DNA of 64,000 nt, taken from the NCBI RefSeq assembly GCF_009928525.1, contig NZ_JAABOK010000008.1:124001-188000 (forward strand), read 5' to 3'. Origin of the DNA: Chitinophaga solisilvae (GTDB lineage: Bacteria > Bacteroidota > Bacteroidia > Chitinophagales > Chitinophagaceae). Below the pieces are notes generated by a model that worked only from the letters and a program-made list of their open reading frames with translations, did no database searches and had not been told where the DNA came from. The translations under genes were made by a program, and so were the position numbers. Below are positions 1 to 8,810 of the stretch, piece by piece; the first letter of the stretch is position 1, and each line of letters begins with the position of its first letter.

Positions 1-2
1 AC

Positions 3-1292
3 GGGGAAATCATTCTTGCCGGCCGTTTCAGCGGTGCGCCTGCCGGACAGCAGCAGGTGGTCATAGTTACCCGGTTGAAAAATTCCGGCGCTATCATCTG
101 GAATTATATTTACCCTCCCAATCAGCCCTGTAATGCCAATGCGCTGTCCCTCACCGAAGCAGTTGACGGCAACATTATACTGACAGGATACATTGAAAAC
201 TGCACCCCTCCGGGCTTCGCAGGCCCGCAACGCACCCTGTTCATGAGCCTGCAGCCGACCGGACTGCCCATTACCGGTTTTGCCTATACAGGCGTTCCGC
301 AGTCTGCCGGCCGCAAAATTGTTAAACGCACCTTTACTGCCGGCAATGATGCCTTCTTCATCACCGGCTACATTGACGTACAGCTGCCTACCGGCGCTAT
401 TAACCGTCAGATACAGGTGCTGGACGTAAGAGAAAACGGTAGTATCGTCAGCCTGTTCCATGTAGGCGACGGCGGCCAGGAAGAAGCCAACGACCTGGTG
501 ATCCGCGACCTGGGCAACCAGAGCTACTATCTGTACCTGACCGGCTATACGACCAGCTATTATACACAGGTAGCGCGGGAAGTATACTTTGCCTGGCTAA
601 GATATATACCCGGCAACCTGAGCCTAATGCAGTTCAATACCTATCCGCAAACAGCCAACTATACCACGCGGACAGGCGTGGAAATCAAGGCTGCCGGAAA
701 AGACAGGTTTGCGATATTAGCCAACGCTGATTATATACTGCAGCCGGCAGCGCCGCTCAGCACTTTTTCCAATGTGCTGATAAGGGATCTGCAGGTAAGT
801 ACTACCGAGTGTATCAAGCTGCATCAGCCACCGATAACACCTTACCAGTATAGTCCTCAGCAGCTGGGCATTACGCCTTCAGCGCCGTTATTCAAGCAAT
901 ATCCGGAAAACTGGAGCCAGCTGCTGCGTGTGCTGCCGAAATTACTCTGCGGACAATTCCGCGTAGATGCCCGTGGCGCACTGAATTCCAATATTATTGA
1001 AAAAGTGACGCCTGTAGCGGACAATGCTGCAAAAGATGCACAGCGGAAGGACTCGAAAGTAAAAGTATATCCGAATCCGGCTACCAGCCAGGTTTTTGTG
1101 GAGTTTACCCAACCTGTAAAAGAAAAAGTACTGATAAGAGTTTTCGGGGCAGATATGCGTTTGCTGCGACAGCAGGAAGCCAGTGATAACAGCAGAAAAG
1201 CCGTTTCACTGGATGGATTGCCGGCCGGACTGTATTTCATACAGGTAGGTACGCGTTCGCACCAGGAAATATTCAAGATCAGAAAAGACTAA
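3..1292 (+). CDS. C-terminal part of a T9SS-exported secreted protein (5' truncated by window edge)
   Basis: The reading frame is open through the left edge, so the true start lies outside. The GTG at 57 is internal. The body is a beta-rich repeat-like secreted protein with no catalytic motif that I recognise. The last ~75 residues form a type A T9SS sorting domain: a VKVYPNPATSQ start, then a beta-strand segment and a LPAGLYFIQV motif before the Lys/Arg-rich end. In Bacteroidota such tails send proteins through the type IX secretion system and are removed at the cell surface. Function of the cargo is unknown. A strong terminator follows at 1316. Confidence 0.85.
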   Translation, partial: GEIILAGRFSGAPAGQQQVVIVTRLKNSGAIIWNYIYPPNQPCNANALSLTEAVDGNIILTGYIENCTPPGFAGPQRTLFMSLQPTGLPITGFAYTGVPQSAGRKIVKRTFTAGNDAFFITGYIDVQLPTGAINRQIQVLDVRENGSIVSLFHVGDGGQEEANDLVIRDLGNQSYYLYLTGYTTSYYTQVAREVYFAWLRYIPGNLSLMQFNTYPQTANYTTRTGVEIKAAGKDRFAILANADYILQPAAPLSTFSNVLIRDLQVSTTECIKLHQPPITPYQYSPQQLGITPSAPLFKQYPENWSQLLRVLPKLLCGQFRVDARGALNSNIIEKVTPVADNAAKDAQRKDSKVKVYPNPATSQVFVEFTQPVKEKVLIRVFGADMRLLRQQEASDNSRKAVSLDGLPAGLYFIQVGTRSHQEIFKIRKD

Positions 1293-1315
1293 GCAGCCGC
1301 TAACACTACATATCA

Positions 1316-1349
1316 GCGCCAGCTTCCGGCAGGAACTGGCGCTTTTTTT
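1316..1349 (+). terminator. Rho-independent terminator after the T9SS protein
   Basis: A 7-bp GC-rich stem (GCGCCAG/CTGGCGC at 1316-1322 and 1336-1342) is followed by seven T residues. It lies 24 bases after the stop codon. Confidence 0.85.
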
Positions 1350-1441
1350 GTCGCATTATACTTGTAATTTGTCGGAATGGATACACTGCTTTCTGCGCCT
1401 GAGTCAGTAAATTTATAGTAACTAAAAAATTGCAAACGTCT

Positions 1442-1852
1442 ATGCGAGGTAGAGTTAAATCTTTGCATGTTAAAACCATTGACGAGTATATTGCAGCTTT
1501 TCCCGAACCGATGCAGCGGGTTCTCAGTCAGATCCGCGAAACTATCCATGCCACTGCTCCCCCCGGTGTCAGGGAAGCCATCAGATACTCCATGCCGACT
1601 TTCATTTTCTATGGTAACCTGGTACATTTTGCTGCTTTCAAACATCATATCGGTTTTTATCCTGCGCCGGTAGGGGTAGAAGAGTTCCGGGAAGAGCTAT
1701 CCGGGTACAGGACCGGGAAAGGCTCCGTGCAGTTTCCGCTGGATGAACCGATGCCACTGGATCTGATTGCCAGGATTGTACAGTACCGGGTAGAGCAGAA
1801 CCGGAGAAATCCGACAGGAAATCCGCCCTGGTATAAGCCAGGGATTACCTGA
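1442..1852 (+). CDS. DUF1801 (YdhG/frataxin-like fold) protein
   Basis: 136 residues from the ATG at 1442. Recognisable family features are the N-terminal TIDEYIAAFPE stretch, the REAIRYSMPTF segment in the middle and an aromatic HIGFYP strand. DUF1801 proteins are small cytoplasmic proteins with a fold related to the frataxin/CyaY group; their biochemical role is not settled. The start is uncertain: an in-frame TTG at 1430 would extend it, and a TTG at 1463 would place the start closer to the usual family N terminus. It stands alone between a terminator and a convergent gene. Confidence 0.85.
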   Translation: MRGRVKSLHVKTIDEYIAAFPEPMQRVLSQIRETIHATAPPGVREAIRYSMPTFIFYGNLVHFAAFKHHIGFYPAPVGVEEFREELSGYRTGKGSVQFPLDEPMPLDLIARIVQYRVEQNRRNPTGNPPWYKPGIT

Positions 1853-1865
1853 GATGTAACGCGGG

Positions 1866-2903
1866 TTATTTATGCGGATTTGTCAGGCCGCGCTGAATCA
1901 GGGATTCAGCGGTTGCGAGGATAGTTTCGTTATTGGATCGTGGTTCCCAGCCGAGTACGCTTTTTGCCTTTTCATTGCTTAGTTTCCTGACTACGCCCAG
2001 TTCGGCGCGGAGGGTTTTCATTTCAGGGTTAAAGAGTGCAGCAAAACGTATCAGCCAGTCGGGCAGCGAGCGGGAAGGCACGCGGGCAGCAGCTTCTCCC
2101 AGGTTACCTTTCAGCAGCTGTGCAATTTCCGCCAGCGTCATGGGCTCGCCGGCAGCGGCGAGGAAACGCTCCCCTCTGGCTGCGGGGTTGGTCATGGCGC
2201 GCAGGTGAATATCTGCCACATCGCGAACATCCACTACGCCGAAGGCTATACGTGGCAGGCCGGGCATGGCTCCGCTCAGCATGCGTTGTATGATATGTAC
2301 AGCCGCAGGCATATCAGGACCCGGTACCGGACCGAAGATGCCCACCGGATTTACGACCGACAGCTCCAGGTCGCCGCCTTCCCTGGACATAAACTCCCAG
2401 GCGGCACGTTCTGCAATGGTTTTGGATTTAATATAGGCGCCGGTACCTTTTACATCGGGGTTGGTCCAGTCCTTTTCCGTGAAAGGGGTATGGTCCTTTT
2501 TCGGCGTGTAGCCGATAGCGGCAAAGGAAGAAGTAAGCACCACGCGTTTCACGCCGGCATCGCGGGCGGCGCGTAATACATGCAGGACGCCCTTTCTGGC
2601 GGGGATTATCAGGTCGTCTTCATTTTTAGGTGCGGCTACAGGGCCGGGCGAAGCTATATGTAAAACATAATCGCATCCGGTAACGGCTTCCGGCCAGCCT
2701 TCGCTGGTATGCAGGTCCGCTTCCACAAAAGAAAGCATATTGCCCGGATGGGCGCCCCCCGCCTGTAACAGGGCGCGTACGGCGGGTTCGCGTTGCAGCG
2801 AACGCACGGCGGCACGCACACGATACCCGTAATGCAGGAGCTGTAAAATGCAGTGCGAGCCTACAAATCCCGAACCTCCGGTGACAAGTACCCTGGTTTC
2901 CAT
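1866..2903 (-). CDS. NAD(P)-dependent extended SDR reductase/epimerase (dihydroflavonol-4-reductase-like)
   Basis: 345 residues from the ATG at 2903, which directly precedes the Rossmann motif VTGGSGFVGSH. The longer open frame upstream would overlap the preceding dinB-like gene and lacks conservation. The YIKSK segment supplies the catalytic Tyr-x-x-x-Lys pair, and SVVNPVGIFGP is typical of the extended SDR/aldehyde reductase group. It probably reduces an aldehyde or ketone with NADPH in the cytoplasm; the substrate cannot be read from sequence. It starts 13 bases after the DinB-family gene, so the two form an operon driven from the divergent region at 3421-3527. Confidence 0.9.
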   Translation of the reverse strand: METRVLVTGGSGFVGSHCILQLLHYGYRVRAAVRSLQREPAVRALLQAGGAHPGNMLSFVEADLHTSEGWPEAVTGCDYVLHIASPGPVAAPKNEDDLIIPARKGVLHVLRAARDAGVKRVVLTSSFAAIGYTPKKDHTPFTEKDWTNPDVKGTGAYIKSKTIAERAAWEFMSREGGDLELSVVNPVGIFGPVPGPDMPAAVHIIQRMLSGAMPGLPRIAFGVVDVRDVADIHLRAMTNPAARGERFLAAAGEPMTLAEIAQLLKGNLGEAAARVPSRSLPDWLIRFAALFNPEMKTLRAELGVVRKLSNEKAKSVLGWEPRSNNETILATAESLIQRGLTNPHK

Positions 2904-2916
2904 ATCGTTGTTTTTG

Positions 2917-3420
2917 TTATGACAGTTCGCGGATGGCGGACAGATGATGGTCATCATGTTCAGCCACAAAGCAGGCGAGGTCTATGATACGCATCGGCGT
3001 CTTCAGCCGCGGATGCAACGCGGTATGTTCCAGCTGGACGTCTTCCAGTTGCAGCAGCCTGTTTACAAATATTTCCCTTTGTTCCCTGAAATGCTGCAAT
3101 ATTATTTTAATATCGGTGTTGTTGTGCTGTGCGTTGTGCGTACGCTGATTGGTCAGGTCCGCCACCCGCAGATCCGTAGCGCCCTCCTGCAGATCTTCCA
3201 GTCTGCCGAGCCATAACGGCTCCATATCTCCCAGGTGTCCGGCCTGTTCATGAATCGTCCATTTGTCGCCGTGGCGCAGGGTTAATTTTGATGGGGCAAT
3301 ACGGCTGATCATTTCTTCCACCCTTGCCGGTGTGCCGCTTAAACGTTCAATGATGGAAGGTAACAGGCCATTGTCGGTGATGGCCGGGAAAGATCTGTCG
3401 AACCATGCTGTTTTTTTCAT
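2917..3420 (-). CDS. DinB-family putative metal-dependent protein
   Basis: 167 residues, the usual length of DinB/DUF664 four-helix bundle proteins. Candidate metal-binding histidines are visible: His57/His62 in HEQAGHL and His155/His158/His159 in HDDHH. Several family members are metal-dependent thiol transferases (bacillithiol or mycothiol type), and others have unknown function. It is the first gene of a two-gene operon with the SDR reductase. It is divergent from a TetR regulator, with palindromes between them that fit repression by that regulator. A role in electrophile or toxin detoxification is inferred from context only. Confidence 0.85.
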   Translation of the reverse strand: MKKTAWFDRSFPAITDNGLLPSIIERLSGTPARVEEMISRIAPSKLTLRHGDKWTIHEQAGHLGDMEPLWLGRLEDLQEGATDLRVADLTNQRTHNAQHNNTDIKIILQHFREQREIFVNRLLQLEDVQLEHTALHPRLKTPMRIIDLACFVAEHDDHHLSAIRELS

Positions 3421-3427
3421 GACTATC

Positions 3428-3439
3428 TATTGTACAATA
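3428..3439. promoter_or_regulatory. 12-bp perfect palindrome upstream of the dinB-like gene
   Basis: TATTGTACAATA is a perfect palindrome eight bases before the minus-strand start at 3420. It may be an operator or part of the divergent promoter. Confidence 0.4.
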
Positions 3440-3468
3440 AATGTAAGTATTCTGCGCCGTTTTAAAAA

Positions 3469-3492
3469 AATAGATAGAGTTCTCTATTTTTT
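3469..3492. promoter_or_regulatory. Candidate TetR operator in the divergent dinB/tetR region
   Basis: An imperfect palindrome centres on TAGAGTTCTCTA (3475-3486) and has partly paired A/T flanks. It contains TAGATAGAG, which resembles the perfect palindrome upstream of the MFS gene at 4272. The shared core suggests that one regulator binds both sites. Confidence 0.55.
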
Positions 3493-3504
3493 CAAAAGAA
3501 TGCC

Positions 3505-3512
3505 TACCTTTA
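3505..3512 (+). promoter_or_regulatory. Candidate -7 element for the TetR gene
   Basis: TACCTTTA matches the Bacteroidota -7 element TAnnTTTG except for the last base. It lies 15 bases upstream of the ATG at 3528 and just after the candidate operator. No convincing -33 TTTG is seen. Confidence 0.4.
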
Positions 3513-3527
3513 GAAAAAATTAAGCGT

Positions 3528-4091
3528 ATGACCGGGAAACTGAAAGTACGGGACAGGATATTGCAGGTGGCGGCCGATTTATTCTACCGGCAGGGGTATA
3601 ATCAGACAGGCATCAATCAGATCATTGCGGAAGCGGATATTGCCATTGGCTCGTTGTATAATCACTTCCCCTCCAAGAACGACCTGCTGATGGCCTACCT
3701 GGAACAGGAAGATACAACCTGGTTTGAGCAGTTTGAGCAATTCAGCCGCCAGGCAGGCACCCCCCGGGAGAAAATTCTCCGGTTTATTGACTTCCGCATA
3801 GAACAGCAGCAGCATTCCGGCTTCTGTGGCTGCCCTTTTGTAAAGATCATTGCAGAAGCCGGCACACATGATCCGGTGCTGACGGCGTTTGTACAAAGCC
3901 ATAAAGATAAACAGCGCACCATGTTGCAGGGCTACTTTAAACAGGTACAGTGCGATGATGCGTGGGACCGGAAACTGCTGTGCGAAACCTTTTTCCTCAT
4001 GGCGGAAGGCGCTACTATTACCACCACCATTACACGTAATATGCAGGCGCTGGAGAACGTCAAAAAATTCATCAAAAAAATTATTGCCTGA
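3528..4091 (+). CDS. TetR/AcrR-family transcriptional repressor
   Basis: 187 residues. The N-terminal helix-turn-helix is clear: DRILQVAADLFYRQGYNQTGINQIIAEADIA-type spacing, then GSLYNHFPSKNDLL. The C-terminal ligand domain has Cys-rich FCGCPF near residue 99, as in several TetR regulators that respond to electrophiles or hydrophobic compounds. It is divergent from the DinB/reductase operon and precedes an MFS exporter. TAGATAGA-type palindromes lie in both promoter regions, so it probably represses itself, the operon and the exporter. The inducer is unknown. Confidence 0.92.
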   Translation: MTGKLKVRDRILQVAADLFYRQGYNQTGINQIIAEADIAIGSLYNHFPSKNDLLMAYLEQEDTTWFEQFEQFSRQAGTPREKILRFIDFRIEQQQHSGFCGCPFVKIIAEAGTHDPVLTAFVQSHKDKQRTMLQGYFKQVQCDDAWDRKLLCETFFLMAEGATITTTITRNMQALENVKKFIKKIIA

Positions 4092-4271
4092 GCGCGCCCG
4101 CGCATTCATCATTATTACAGCTGATATTCCCCTGCGCTGACGGCGTTTCCAATAATGCCCGTACCGCCGGTACGGCGAAGAGAAGTTGCTGTCCGTAGTA
4201 AACAGCCGGTGCTGCCACTCCGCCTGCGGAGAAAGGGATAACCATGCCGGTACATTTTTTTTGTTTTAAAA

Positions 4272-4289
4272 ATAGATAGATCTATCTAT
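4272..4289. promoter_or_regulatory. 18-bp perfect palindrome, probable TetR operator of the MFS gene
   Basis: ATAGATAGATCTATCTAT is self-complementary over 18 bases. It lies between a TTTG (4260-4263, possible -33 element) and the ATG at 4305, where a bound repressor would block RNA polymerase. Confidence 0.65.
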
Positions 4290-4304
4290 ATAATTTAAAA
4301 AGCC

Positions 4305-5702
4305 ATGAAACAACACACTTCCCCCTGGTTACCGATGTTCATTGTATCATCGTCCATCTTTCTTGCAGTGATAGACATTTTCATTGTCAATGTAGCGCTA
4401 CCTTCCATACAGAAAGGCATACACGCCACCAACGGAGAGTTGCAGCTGGTCATCGCTGTCTACCTCCTCGGCTACTCCTGCTTCCTGATTACCGGCGGCC
4501 GGCTTGGAGATTATTACGGCCGTAAGAAAATCTTCCTGGCAGGCATGTTGTTATTCACGATCAGCTCCTGCTGCTGCGGACTGGCAAATACAGGGCTGCA
4601 ACTGAATACAGCGCGTTTCTTCCAGGGCGTATCCGCTTCGCTCATGACGCCACAGGGCATTTCCTACATACAGGTACTTTTTACGGACACCAATGCCCGC
4701 CTGAAAGCGATCGGCGTTTATGGCATCATTGCCGGCTCGGCATCGGTCATCGGGCAATTCCTGGGAGGACTCCTGCCCGATATACATTTTCTGATGGAAG
4801 GCTGGCGGCTTATCTTCTTCATCAACCTGCCGCTGGGCATCGTGGCACTGGCAGCCGCGCTGCTTTTCCTTCCCGAAACGGCGGCAAACAAAACACAGCG
4901 GTTTGACTACGGCGGCGTAGCCCTGCTCACCCCCGCCCTCTTCTCCCTGATATATCCGGTAATACAGGGCCGGGAGCTGGGATGGCCTGCCTGGAGCATT
5001 TTCCTGCTGCTCCTCTCTGTGGCCCTGCTGCTGATATTCCGCCGCGATCAGCAACGGAAGCTGGCGCGCAACGCAGCCCCGCTCATGGATACACGCCTTT
5101 TTCACTTCCGGGATTTTAAAATCGGACTATACGCCACCATATTCTACTTCCTGGTACAGGAGCCCTACTTCTTTGTTACCGGTATCTTTTTCCAGAACGG
5201 GCTGGCCATGCATTCCTCTACAGCCGGCATCTACTTTGTATTCCAGGGCATCGGTTATGTCATCGCTTCTGTCATCTCCGTAAAACTGATACCGGTATAC
5301 GGCAAAAAGGTTTTACAGTCAGGCATACTGATAATGATTATATCCCTGCTGCTGCATATACTTTTCCTCACCTCCCCGCAAACGCCTCCTGTCAGTATTG
5401 CCCTCATTCTTTTCGCCTACGGACTGGGATGCGGTTCCGTACTGCCTTCGCTCCTCGCCTGGTCATTAAAGAATATTCCGCATCATTTTGCCGGCGCAGC
5501 CTCCGGCACCTACTATACCGTACAACAATCTGCCATCGCCCTGGGAGCAGGTATTACCGGCGGCGTCTTTTTCTACGCCGCCGGCAACAACCCCGTACTG
5601 CCCGACTATGTGCATGCTTACCGCATAGCCATCTCCTTGAGCATCTTTCTCTTACTTTTGACAAGCATCTGCCTGTATATCATGCCGGATAAAACCCGGT
5701 AA
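4305..5702 (+). CDS. MFS drug exporter, DHA2 (EmrB/QacA) type with 14 transmembrane segments
   Basis: 465 residues, almost entirely hydrophobic segments. Motif A is visible as GGRLGDYYGRKK after the second helix, and the N-terminal AVIDIFIVNVALPSI stretch is the D1 motif of the DHA2 family (its Asp sits in helix 1). Family members export toxic organic compounds by proton antiport across the inner membrane. No membrane-fusion or outer-membrane partner gene is adjacent. The upstream palindrome links it to the TetR regulator at 3528. The 3' end abuts a long hairpin repeat. Confidence 0.93.
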   Translation: MKQHTSPWLPMFIVSSSIFLAVIDIFIVNVALPSIQKGIHATNGELQLVIAVYLLGYSCFLITGGRLGDYYGRKKIFLAGMLLFTISSCCCGLANTGLQLNTARFFQGVSASLMTPQGISYIQVLFTDTNARLKAIGVYGIIAGSASVIGQFLGGLLPDIHFLMEGWRLIFFINLPLGIVALAAALLFLPETAANKTQRFDYGGVALLTPALFSLIYPVIQGRELGWPAWSIFLLLLSVALLLIFRRDQQRKLARNAAPLMDTRLFHFRDFKIGLYATIFYFLVQEPYFFVTGIFFQNGLAMHSSTAGIYFVFQGIGYVIASVISVKLIPVYGKKVLQSGILIMIISLLLHILFLTSPQTPPVSIALILFAYGLGCGSVLPSLLAWSLKNIPHHFAGAASGTYYTVQQSAIALGAGITGGVFFYAAGNNPVLPDYVHAYRIAISLSIFLLLLTSICLYIMPDKTR

Positions 5703-5827
5703 AATTATTTTGGGATTTAGGGATTTTGGAATTTTGAGATTTGAAATGCAGCGGAGATCTACGCGAATATCTTCGCTGCATTTCAAATCTCAAAATTCCA
5801 AAATCCTTAAATTCGTAAATAATTTTG
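5701..5827. repeat. Long inverted repeat (family B hairpin) after the MFS gene
   Basis: A perfect 33-bp stem (5721-5753 with 5774-5806) has an outer, less perfect extension to 5701 and 5827. The arms contain the TTTTGAGATTTGAAA type of sequence that recurs elsewhere in the window. It begins at the last base of the stop codon region, so it will be the 3' end of the MFS transcript. It may act as terminator, RNA-stabilising end or palindromic repetitive element. Confidence 0.9.
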
Positions 5828-5874
5828 GCAGGAAAATTGACCCAAAGCAACCCGAATATTAATCCTCTATTTTT

Positions 5875-7065
5875 ATGAATGAAGTGAATGCATTGCACAA
5901 CGCCCTGAGAAGTAACAGGCTGGATGAAGCCAGACAACGGATGGAACAGGGAGAAAAACTTCCAAAAGACCTTGCCCCCTTTGACAAAAGCCAGATTTAT
6001 GATGTGCTTGCCAGGACCAAAGCATATGACCTGATTGACGCCCTGATTAAAGACCGTATCATTGAAACCGATATTTATGAATACGAAAAATTAGACGGCA
6101 GCATCTTTGAAGTCCTGTTCCGCAACGGCGCAAAGGAATCCGTTGACCTGGCATACCTGGAATCCCTGCTGGGCAAACTTGATAACATTAATGATGCCGT
6201 ACAGGATAAAACATTGCTGGGAATCGCCTTCCAGAAATCTGCCCCCCTGGAATATATACAGCTGCTGGCAGATGCAGGCTGCAACATCCGCTATAAAAAT
6301 AATTATGAGCAGAATTACCTGTACCTGATTGCACAGGAATATGCCATTAAGGAAGATACCGGTATTGCCTACCTGCAATACCTGCTGGACGAAGGACTGG
6401 ACCCCAACGAAGGAAATATTGTAGGAGAAACCGCCCTGCACCTGTCTTTGCGCAACAAAAAAAATAAATACACGGATCTTTTGCTGGAACGCGGCGCAGA
6501 TCCCAATCAACCGGGGAAAGACGGAGAATCCGCCTTCTACCAGGCCATCGTGCATTACGTTTGCGATGCGGCTTTGTATGAAAAGCTGACCACCTATGCG
6601 CCGGCCGACTTCAACGCGGTCAACAAAAACGGGGAAACGCTGCTGTGCGGCGCCTTACGCATGCGCAGGCGCGGAGATGACCATGAAACCACGCTGATTA
6701 AAGCGCTGATCCGCGATGGGGCAGATGTGTACCAGACATCTCCCTGGTACCAGCAGGATAAAGCGGCGCTCGACTGGGTCACTGAATATCCGGCCGATAT
6801 GCTGCAGGCTATTCTGGATACAGGCGTAATTGAAACAGACCGCCGCGACAACCAGGGAAATACACTGCTGCACAAGGTTTGCGGCTATAACGTTAACTAT
6901 GACCAGGAAGCTGCCCGCCAGCTTTACCGCAAAGTGAAGCTCCTCCTGGAACACGGGGCAGACAGCAGCATTACCAACGATGCAGATCAGCTACCCATGG
7001 ACCTCGCCGCACAGGATAACCTGAAATCAAAAACCGTTGAATTACTCTTAAAAAATAAAGCATAG
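5875..7065 (+). CDS. Ankyrin-repeat protein 1
   Basis: 396 residues with no signal peptide. Ankyrin signatures include NIVGETALHLSLRNKKNKYTD followed by LLLERGADPNQPGKDG, and a later NTLLHKVCGYN block with LLLEHGADSS. The N-terminal ~100 residues are helical but not canonical ankyrin. It lies three bases upstream of a second ankyrin gene in the same direction, so the two are almost certainly cotranscribed. Ankyrin repeats bind proteins; no catalytic domain is visible. A role in a two-component protein-interaction pair, as in some immunity or toxin-neutralising loci, is possible but unsupported here. Confidence 0.88.
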   Translation: MNEVNALHNALRSNRLDEARQRMEQGEKLPKDLAPFDKSQIYDVLARTKAYDLIDALIKDRIIETDIYEYEKLDGSIFEVLFRNGAKESVDLAYLESLLGKLDNINDAVQDKTLLGIAFQKSAPLEYIQLLADAGCNIRYKNNYEQNYLYLIAQEYAIKEDTGIAYLQYLLDEGLDPNEGNIVGETALHLSLRNKKNKYTDLLLERGADPNQPGKDGESAFYQAIVHYVCDAALYEKLTTYAPADFNAVNKNGETLLCGALRMRRRGDDHETTLIKALIRDGADVYQTSPWYQQDKAALDWVTEYPADMLQAILDTGVIETDRRDNQGNTLLHKVCGYNVNYDQEAARQLYRKVKLLLEHGADSSITNDADQLPMDLAAQDNLKSKTVELLLKNKA

Positions 7066-7068
7066 CAT

Positions 7069-8406
7069 ATGTCCATGTCATTCATTGTTGCCTGTGAAAG
7101 CGGCAAACGTAAAATAGCAGAAATCCTGCTGGCCAATAACGAAGTGGATGTTGCCTATACCGATGAAAAAGGCAGAACAGCGCTGCACTATGCCTCGCAC
7201 CACGGTTACCTTGATCTCGTAAAACTTTTGCTGGATGCCGGCGCCGACCTGGATTACGAAGATCATAACGGGGAAACGCCTTTTTACTTTTCCTGTCTGC
7301 AGAAACAGAAACAAACCGCACTCTATCTCCTGGAGAAAGGGGCACGTACCAATATCAACGACCTGCAGGGAAACAGCCTGCTGCACCTGACCGCCAAAAC
7401 AGGCCAGAAAGAGCTGGTAGACAAGCTGCTGGAACAAGGTGTTCCCGCAGACCTGGAAAACAACGAGGCAGAAACGCCTTTGCTGATAGCCGCCTCCTGG
7501 CGTAATAAAGAGATTGTGCAAACGCTGCTGAACAACGGGGCCAATGTAAACACCACCAACAAGGCCGGCGATCATCCGCTGATAGTAGCCACCCGTGCCA
7601 AAAATCCGGTTATGGTTACCACCCTGCTGGAAAACGGTGCGGATGTTAACCATACCAATCATGCCGGCGAATCTGCCCTGCTCATCGCCTGCTATGATAC
7701 CAACCGGGCGCTGACCAACATGCTGGTACAACATGGCGCAGATGTGCTGGTGACCTCTAAAAACGGTTTATCTCCCATCTGGTATGCCTGTGCCAACAAC
7801 CAGAAGGAAATAGTGGGCATGTTCCTGGATAAGGGCATAGATGTGAATTTCAGTCAGCCGCTGTCTGCCGAAACCGTCAGCATGAACAGCTACCTCGAAT
7901 GGGTGGAAAGCGCGTCCAGCCTTTCCATGGAAAGCTCCTTCTCGCTCAGCCATACCTATAGCTACGGCGGGGAAAGCCTGCTCCATGTAGCGGCCAAAAA
8001 CGGTCATCTCAGCATGGTAAAGCTGCTGCTGGAAAGAGACGCCAACATCAATATACAGGATGAATCTGGCAATACGGCATTGCACTATGCCTCCTCCGCA
8101 GGGAAAAAAGATATCGTAAAATACCTGCTGGAACACGGTGCAGACGTTACCGTAGTCAACACCCGGGAGCAGAAGGCTATTGATTACGCCTCCATTAAAG
8201 GATTCAATGAAATAGCCACCCTCCTGCTTGGTCACCATTCCCCTCAGCCCAGGACAGCTCCGGTGGTCTCATCTCCGGCAACGCCCCCTGCTCAAAGCAT
8301 CAGCGATAAAAAACAGGCCCTCCTGGACCTGAAAGCACTACTGGACGCAGGCATCCTTTCCCAGGCCGAATTTGATGCCGAGAAGACCAAAATACTGGCT
8401 ATGTGA
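7069..8406 (+). CDS. Ankyrin-repeat protein 2 with C-terminal SHOCT domain
   Basis: 445 residues. About ten ankyrin units fill residues 1-390, for example GRTALHYASHHGYLDLVKLL and NTALHYASSAGKKDIVKYLL. After a Pro-rich linker, the last ~35 residues (KKQALLDLKALLDAGILSQ, then EFDAEKTKIL) form a SHOCT domain, a short helical tail common at bacterial C termini and thought to mediate oligomerisation. It has no export signal. It is the second gene of the ankyrin pair. A Ser-rich insert near residues 275-300 interrupts the repeat register. The stop codon runs directly into a 40-bp-stem hairpin. Confidence 0.9.
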   Translation: MSMSFIVACESGKRKIAEILLANNEVDVAYTDEKGRTALHYASHHGYLDLVKLLLDAGADLDYEDHNGETPFYFSCLQKQKQTALYLLEKGARTNINDLQGNSLLHLTAKTGQKELVDKLLEQGVPADLENNEAETPLLIAASWRNKEIVQTLLNNGANVNTTNKAGDHPLIVATRAKNPVMVTTLLENGADVNHTNHAGESALLIACYDTNRALTNMLVQHGADVLVTSKNGLSPIWYACANNQKEIVGMFLDKGIDVNFSQPLSAETVSMNSYLEWVESASSLSMESSFSLSHTYSYGGESLLHVAAKNGHLSMVKLLLERDANINIQDESGNTALHYASSAGKKDIVKYLLEHGADVTVVNTREQKAIDYASIKGFNEIATLLLGHHSPQPRTAPVVSSPATPPAQSISDKKQALLDLKALLDAGILSQAEFDAEKTKILAM

Positions 8407-8510
8407 TTATTTGGTTATTTGAGATTTTGTATCCAATCAGGGTATTCTTTTGTACCGCTAAGTACAAGAGAATACCCTGATCGGATACAAAATCTCAAAT
8501 AACCAAATAA
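8407..8510. repeat. Long inverted repeat (family B hairpin) between convergent genes
   Basis: 40-base arms at 8407-8446 and 8471-8510 pair with a single G-T mismatch. The outer arm TTATTTGGTTATTTGAGATT is shared with the hairpin at 11108. It begins directly after the TGA at 8404-8406 and ends 11 bases before the stop of the convergent gene, so it could terminate both. Confidence 0.92.
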
Positions 8511-8521
8511 CAAAATAATTC

Positions 8522-8707
8522 CTATCTGATCTCCGTAAAGTCTATTGTTTTTCCGTCGTCCTTGCGGGCGGTGGCCTGCATGACGGATTCGATGATCGTG
8601 GTTTCATCCTTCTTGCGCATGGTGGGCGGAATGGCGCCCGCGAAGGCGCCGATCATGGCAATCATGATATATATAACTATCCGCAGGATGCCGGACAGGA
8701 GTTTCAT
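8522..8707 (-). CDS. Small single-pass membrane protein, unknown function
   Basis: 61 residues from the ATG at 8707; an upstream TTG would add six residues. The first 30 residues form one hydrophobic segment (MKLLSGILRIVIYIMIAMIG), followed by a polar Lys/Asp-rich tail. No family recognised. It is convergent with the ankyrin pair. Its short length and isolation make it only moderately certain as a gene. Confidence 0.5.
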   Translation of the reverse strand: MKLLSGILRIVIYIMIAMIGAFAGAIPPTMRKKDETTIIESVMQATARKDDGKTIDFTEIR

Positions 8708-8810
8708 TGTTTTCACGTTGGACAATAATTTAGTATAGCCGTTACCGTGATGGCGGTACGACAGGGTGATGAATAGAGAATAAAATGTAAGCAGCCGGAT
8801 GTGGCGGGAA

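Noticed and set aside
857..1276. Minus-strand ORF of 139 codons opposite the T9SS protein
   Set aside because: Low-complexity Ser/Phe composition with no domain; it is the antisense frame of a clear gene.
7078..7734. Minus-strand ORF of 218 codons opposite ankyrin gene 2
   Set aside because: It is a repeat-driven antisense frame; the ankyrin frame on the plus strand explains the sequence.
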